A stretch of 44,250 bases of DNA from Linderina pennispora (Eukaryota > Kickxellomycota > Kickxellomycetes > Kickxellales > Kickxellaceae), in assembly GCF_002104995.1 (NCBI RefSeq), contig NW_024468320.1, positions 1 through 44,250 on the forward strand. The letters are read 5' to 3'. Numbering within the stretch: position 1 is the first letter of the stretch; every line of letters begins with the position of its first letter. A program made the translations under genes and the position numbers. Below the pieces are notes generated by a model. The model was not told where the DNA came from. It searched no databases and saw nothing but the letters and a program-made list of their open reading frames with translations. Below are positions 41,089 to 44,250 of this stretch, one piece after another.

Positions 41089-41978
41089 GGCTTATTGTGG
41101 TACGAAATTTGAGGGTGATGTAGAAGGTGGGGTGCGGTGGGAGAGTTTTTGGTACACAGCAAGTATATTTAGGATACTTTTTTTTTTTGAGAGGATGAAA
41201 GAAGGGGGAGAGGGGAATAATGAAGCTATTTCGGTGCATGCTGCTGCAGCGCTAGCCTGCAGTTATATATATGCACAGGTCACAAATTGCAGCATATCCT
41301 TCACAGAAAGAAGCACCTTAGTTATCTTTGTCGCAATGATATGCCCCGCCAGAAACCAAACTTTCGTCTGGTTTTCATTTCTTCAAGCGAGTGAGCTAAA
41401 AATAGAACTTGCTCTGATGCAAAAATAAATTCGTGCAGGATTTGTTATGCTTTCGGCTTACAGCATCAGCCCTCAAAGTTATGCTGCATCGATATGCGGG
41501 GGATTTGCAGCAGAAAGCTGCAGTGGGCAGGTTTTGCTCTAAGCTGATGGGCCTTTTGGACATGTCTTTTTTTGAAGTGGAAGGCTTATGTAAGTTCATA
41601 GTAATTTGTAATTGGTCTGGAATGCGGTCCTTTTCATGCAGTATGCGTTGATGTCGCAAGAGTAAAAAGCTGTAGAAAGGCATGCGGGATCTGCAGTTGG
41701 TTTTCAGTAAGGTTGGTGGTGGTGGGACTCATCCCTACAGGCTGCTGGCTTTGTCCAGTTCACCCGACAACGCTGATGGTTTGGATATCAGCCAGCATAG
41801 TATCTATTTTTAGTTGGGCTGATATCCAGTTGGTCAAGCAAGACTAGTGACACGCCAAAAAGGATGGCGAGAATGCAACACTATAGGATGCATATAAAGG
41901 TATGCTATTGAGGACATGTAGTAAGTGCTGGGTTGATTGTTCACGATATGGAGGAAGCCAAGGTTGTTTAAAAAATAG
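41089..41978. other. Intergenic region with a strong inverted repeat
   Basis: Contains a run of thirteen T at about 41178-41190 and a perfect 12-bp inverted repeat (41782-41793 with 41817-41828). The 95-codon minus-strand ORF at 41396-41683 has no family features. Confidence 0.45.
41782..41828. repeat. Inverted repeat with 12-bp perfect arms
   Basis: Arms TGGATATCAGCC and GGCTGATATCCA are separated by 23 nt. It lies about 150 bp past the stop of the M28 gene. Confidence 0.9.
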
Positions 41979-43501
41979 TTACTCCGCATCAGCAATTAGA
42001 TACGCCCAGGCTGCCAGTGCCGCAGCACTGCGTCTGAGCTGGCCAGCATCAATGACCTCGACGCGATCGCTGTTTGGCGTGGTGGTGGCGGAAGTAGTGG
42101 TCGCCCCAGTTCGGGTGGTCGGGCGCCAAGTTGCCCTCGGGATTGACACTCAACCACCCGCCGCAGGGGACACCAGCCTCGCACAGAACCGCAATGTCCT
42201 CAGCCGGCAGCTCCTCCGCCTTGGTGATGTTGCCGGCGCCTAGCACTTTCACATAGTCCTTGCCATACCCAACCAGCGTGTCAATCACCTTCTGGTCGGC
42301 CTGGACGTCCATGCCCCAGGGCTCAAACACACCGATGTCGCTCTCAATAGCAAACTTGTGCTTGGCAATCTCGTTCTTGTGCTGGACGAAATACGCCTGG
42401 GCGGCCGCGCTGCAGTGTCTCCTCGTTGTTCACATAACCACGCGCACAGTGCGCTTCGGCCGCCGGCCCTCCTTGGCAATCAGGCGCGCGGCTTCCCACG
42501 CCAAAAACGCACCAGCCGCATCGTCCATGGCGCCAACACCGACATCCCACGAGTCAAAGTGGCCCGATAGCAGCACAATCTCATCGGGGCGCTCACTGCC
42601 CTTCAGATCAAAGATGATGTTGGCCGACTGGGTTGCGTTCTCCTTAAATGTGTTCTGCAGTGCCAGATTGACCTTCGGGTGGACAAAGCCGGACTCGCCC
42701 GCCTCCGCGCCTTGTACAGGCGCCTCGATCAGATTGGCATCCGCCGGTGAAATCGACGCAGCCGGGATGGTCGTGCGCGCCGAGTTGCCAGTGGTGCACC
42801 GACGCCACTGACGAGTCTGGCGTGGCCGTGCGCACCAGCGCCGCCAGCGCCCCGTATTTGGCTGCCTCCTGGGCGCCACGGCTCCGGAACTTGACTACCT
42901 CGCCGTAATTTGTGAAGTGGAAGTTGTACAGCACGATGTTGCCCGAAATTGCCTTTTTGCCCAGCTTCGCTAGCTCCTCAAATGAGCGCACCGGGATGAC
43001 GTTGGCCGTGATGCCCTTCTTGGGTGTCGACACGGAACTGCCCAGGGCCAGCACCGGAATGTCAACGGAGCCGTTGGGCCGCGTTGGCACATACAAGCGC
43101 AGGGACTCGCTGCCGCGCTCCCACCGGTTGACCCACACGGGCTCGGTCCAGACCGAAAAGTCCTTGTCGTGCTTCTTGACCGTCTTGACCACCCACTCGG
43201 CGCTCTTGTCGTAGGCCTTGCTGCCGGTCATGCGGTTGCCGTACAGGTCGGTCATTTCGGCCAGCCGGTCCCATGCCACTGTGTTGGATTCGTTGAACCC
43301 AGCGTTCAGGAGATTCACGACCGTCGCTTCGGTGCCGGTTGCCCGACGCATAAAACGCACTTGCTTGGGCTGGGAAGTAGGGTGTGCAGAGCACTGGGTA
43401 AGGGATGCGAGTCCGCCGATTGTCACAAGGCCAAGAACAAGCACAGAGAGGCTCTTGGTGCGGCTGGATGATGCCACAGGCTCGTACTTGTTGAGGGACA
43501 T
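41979..43501 (-). pseudogene. M28 carboxypeptidase Q-like metallopeptidase with four frame breaks
   Basis: Reading leftward: a cytosolic start (MSLNKYEPVASSSRTKS), a hydrophobic anchor or signal (LSVLVLGLVTIGGLASL), then the M28 plan of carboxypeptidase Q. Zinc-site motifs are all present: SGHFDSWD, GAMDDAAGAF, N-N-E-E, AIESDIGVF and the final HHHA. Frame breaks are single bases: an extra C near 42792-42796, a missing base near 42432 (stop in the WxNEE motif), a compensating extra base near 42412, and an extra A near 42072. With these allowed for, the protein runs to a TAA at 41979-41981 with normal length (about 505 residues). By family it removes terminal residues from peptides in the vacuole or outside the cell. 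The coding signal is otherwise excellent, so sequencing error is as likely as decay. A TATAAG box lies at 43584-43589. Confidence 0.82.
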
Positions 43502-44250
43502 ATTAATGACGAAGAATTAAAATATGGACTGTTGATTGGGAATGTAGTGAAAAAAACAAGGTTGAGGAGGGAGAGAAGCTTGCCTTATAAGCTTGTGAGC
43601 CAGCGAGCAGGGAGGGAGCTCGTGGGAAGCGCTAGTACAGCTTGACGACATCGCCACACTCTCTAGAAATTGTGCAATACTAGAGATCCACACATTTCGG
43701 CGCTACACACCTGTGGGTGTTTTGCACAAGGTTGGCATCATGCATGTCTTGCAGAGCTGATGTTTATACGGCGAATGCTATAGGGCCGTGCCGCAGTGGC
43801 ATGGGTTGCTTAATAATTAGCTGCTAGTTGCCAGGTAGCTCTTTTAGGGGAGATTGTTTTCCGCAACTGCAGAACTTTCGCGACATGTACATTGCAGGAA
43901 GAGTAAAAATAGATGTATCGGGAGAGGATTACCCAAGGTGTCGCTGGATCTAGGCAACACCTGCCGCAAAAGGAATGTGCTGGGTTGGTCACGTCATTAT
44001 CACAAAAGCTGGTGAATAGAATGCGTGAGCAAGAAGCCAAGGATATGTGGGGAGTATCCAACTGACACTATATTGAACAGCGGGTGTTCATGTATGCAGC
44101 ATATGTAGGATCCGGTGACTTGCCGAATTAGCAGCCGATAGTAGATGTGTCTGGATAAGTGGATTAGAGGATCTAGGCTGCTCTGGTTTGGGGGCGGGTT
44201 GAGGTGTGGATCGGATTTCCAGGTACCTCCTTCCTAACACAGGGAGCAGG
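43502..44250. other. M28 promoter and right flank
   Basis: Holds TATAAG on the minus strand at 43584-43589, about 85 bp before the M28 start. The remaining ~650 bp shows no gene, RNA or clear repeat. Confidence 0.45.

Noticed and set aside
43810-44061. 83-codon minus-strand ORF
   Set aside because: Random-looking composition and no promoter signal.

Overview
The window is eukaryotic and almost certainly fungal. It has spliceosomal introns with GT..AG ends and CTAAC-type branch points, TATA-driven genes, dispersed single tRNA genes, and marker families such as a MAF1 Pol III repressor, a THO2-type THO subunit, an Nma111-type HtrA protease, a CYP505-type fused P450-reductase and a GH31 alpha-glucosidase. 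Genes are dense and GC-rich, and most are intronless or have one or two introns of about 80-280 nt. Together with the divergence of the proteins this fits an early-diverging (Kickxella/zygomycete-like) fungus, but no marker fixes the species.

Layout. 1-3704 (-): 3'-truncated DH-PH Rho GEF. 5039-6985 (+): mitochondrial EF-hand aspartate/glutamate-type carrier, convergent with 7048-7791 (-), a one-TM LEA2-like protein. 8087-18726: two tRNA-Arg(CCG) genes in inverted orientation bracket three plus-strand genes: an acyl-CoA ligase ending in a PTS1 tripeptide, a self-sufficient P450 with an extra N-terminal domain, and Nma111. 18845-20854 (-): unrecognised protein with a duplicated C-terminal motif. 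21118-21492 (-): mitochondrial OXLD1-like protein, divergent from 21932-22708 (+), an M50B-type membrane metalloprotease. 22908-28668 (+): THO2, broken by one apparent frameshift. 28748-31324 (-): secreted alpha-glucosidase. 32635-33234 (-): small secreted Gly/Arg-rich protein with dibasic sites. 34148-34567 (-): C-terminal remnant of an aminotransferase, ending at one copy of a dispersed repeat. 35229-36433 (+): MAF1 with two introns. 36861-38113 (+): an Rxt2-like protein and a small coiled-coil (possibly Mediator-like) protein. 38705-40316: two paralogous 27-28-residue cysteine peptides with a tRNA-Asn between them. 40858-41088 (-): small coiled-coil protein. 41979-43501 (-): M28 carboxypeptidase Q-like gene with four single-base frame breaks.

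Functional themes. The acyl-CoA ligase and the CYP505 enzyme could both act on fatty acids. MAF1, THO2, the Rxt2-like protein and the possible Mediator subunit concern transcription. The M28 peptidase, glucosidase and small secreted protein belong to the secretory pathway. The clearest undescribed item is the pair of tiny peptides sharing the spacing C-x3-C-x-C-x2-C-x5-C, each with a TATA box just over 100 bp before its ATG. Several conserved genes carry isolated single-base frame breaks, so uncorrected assembly indels are a real possibility and should be excluded before calling any of them a pseudogene.
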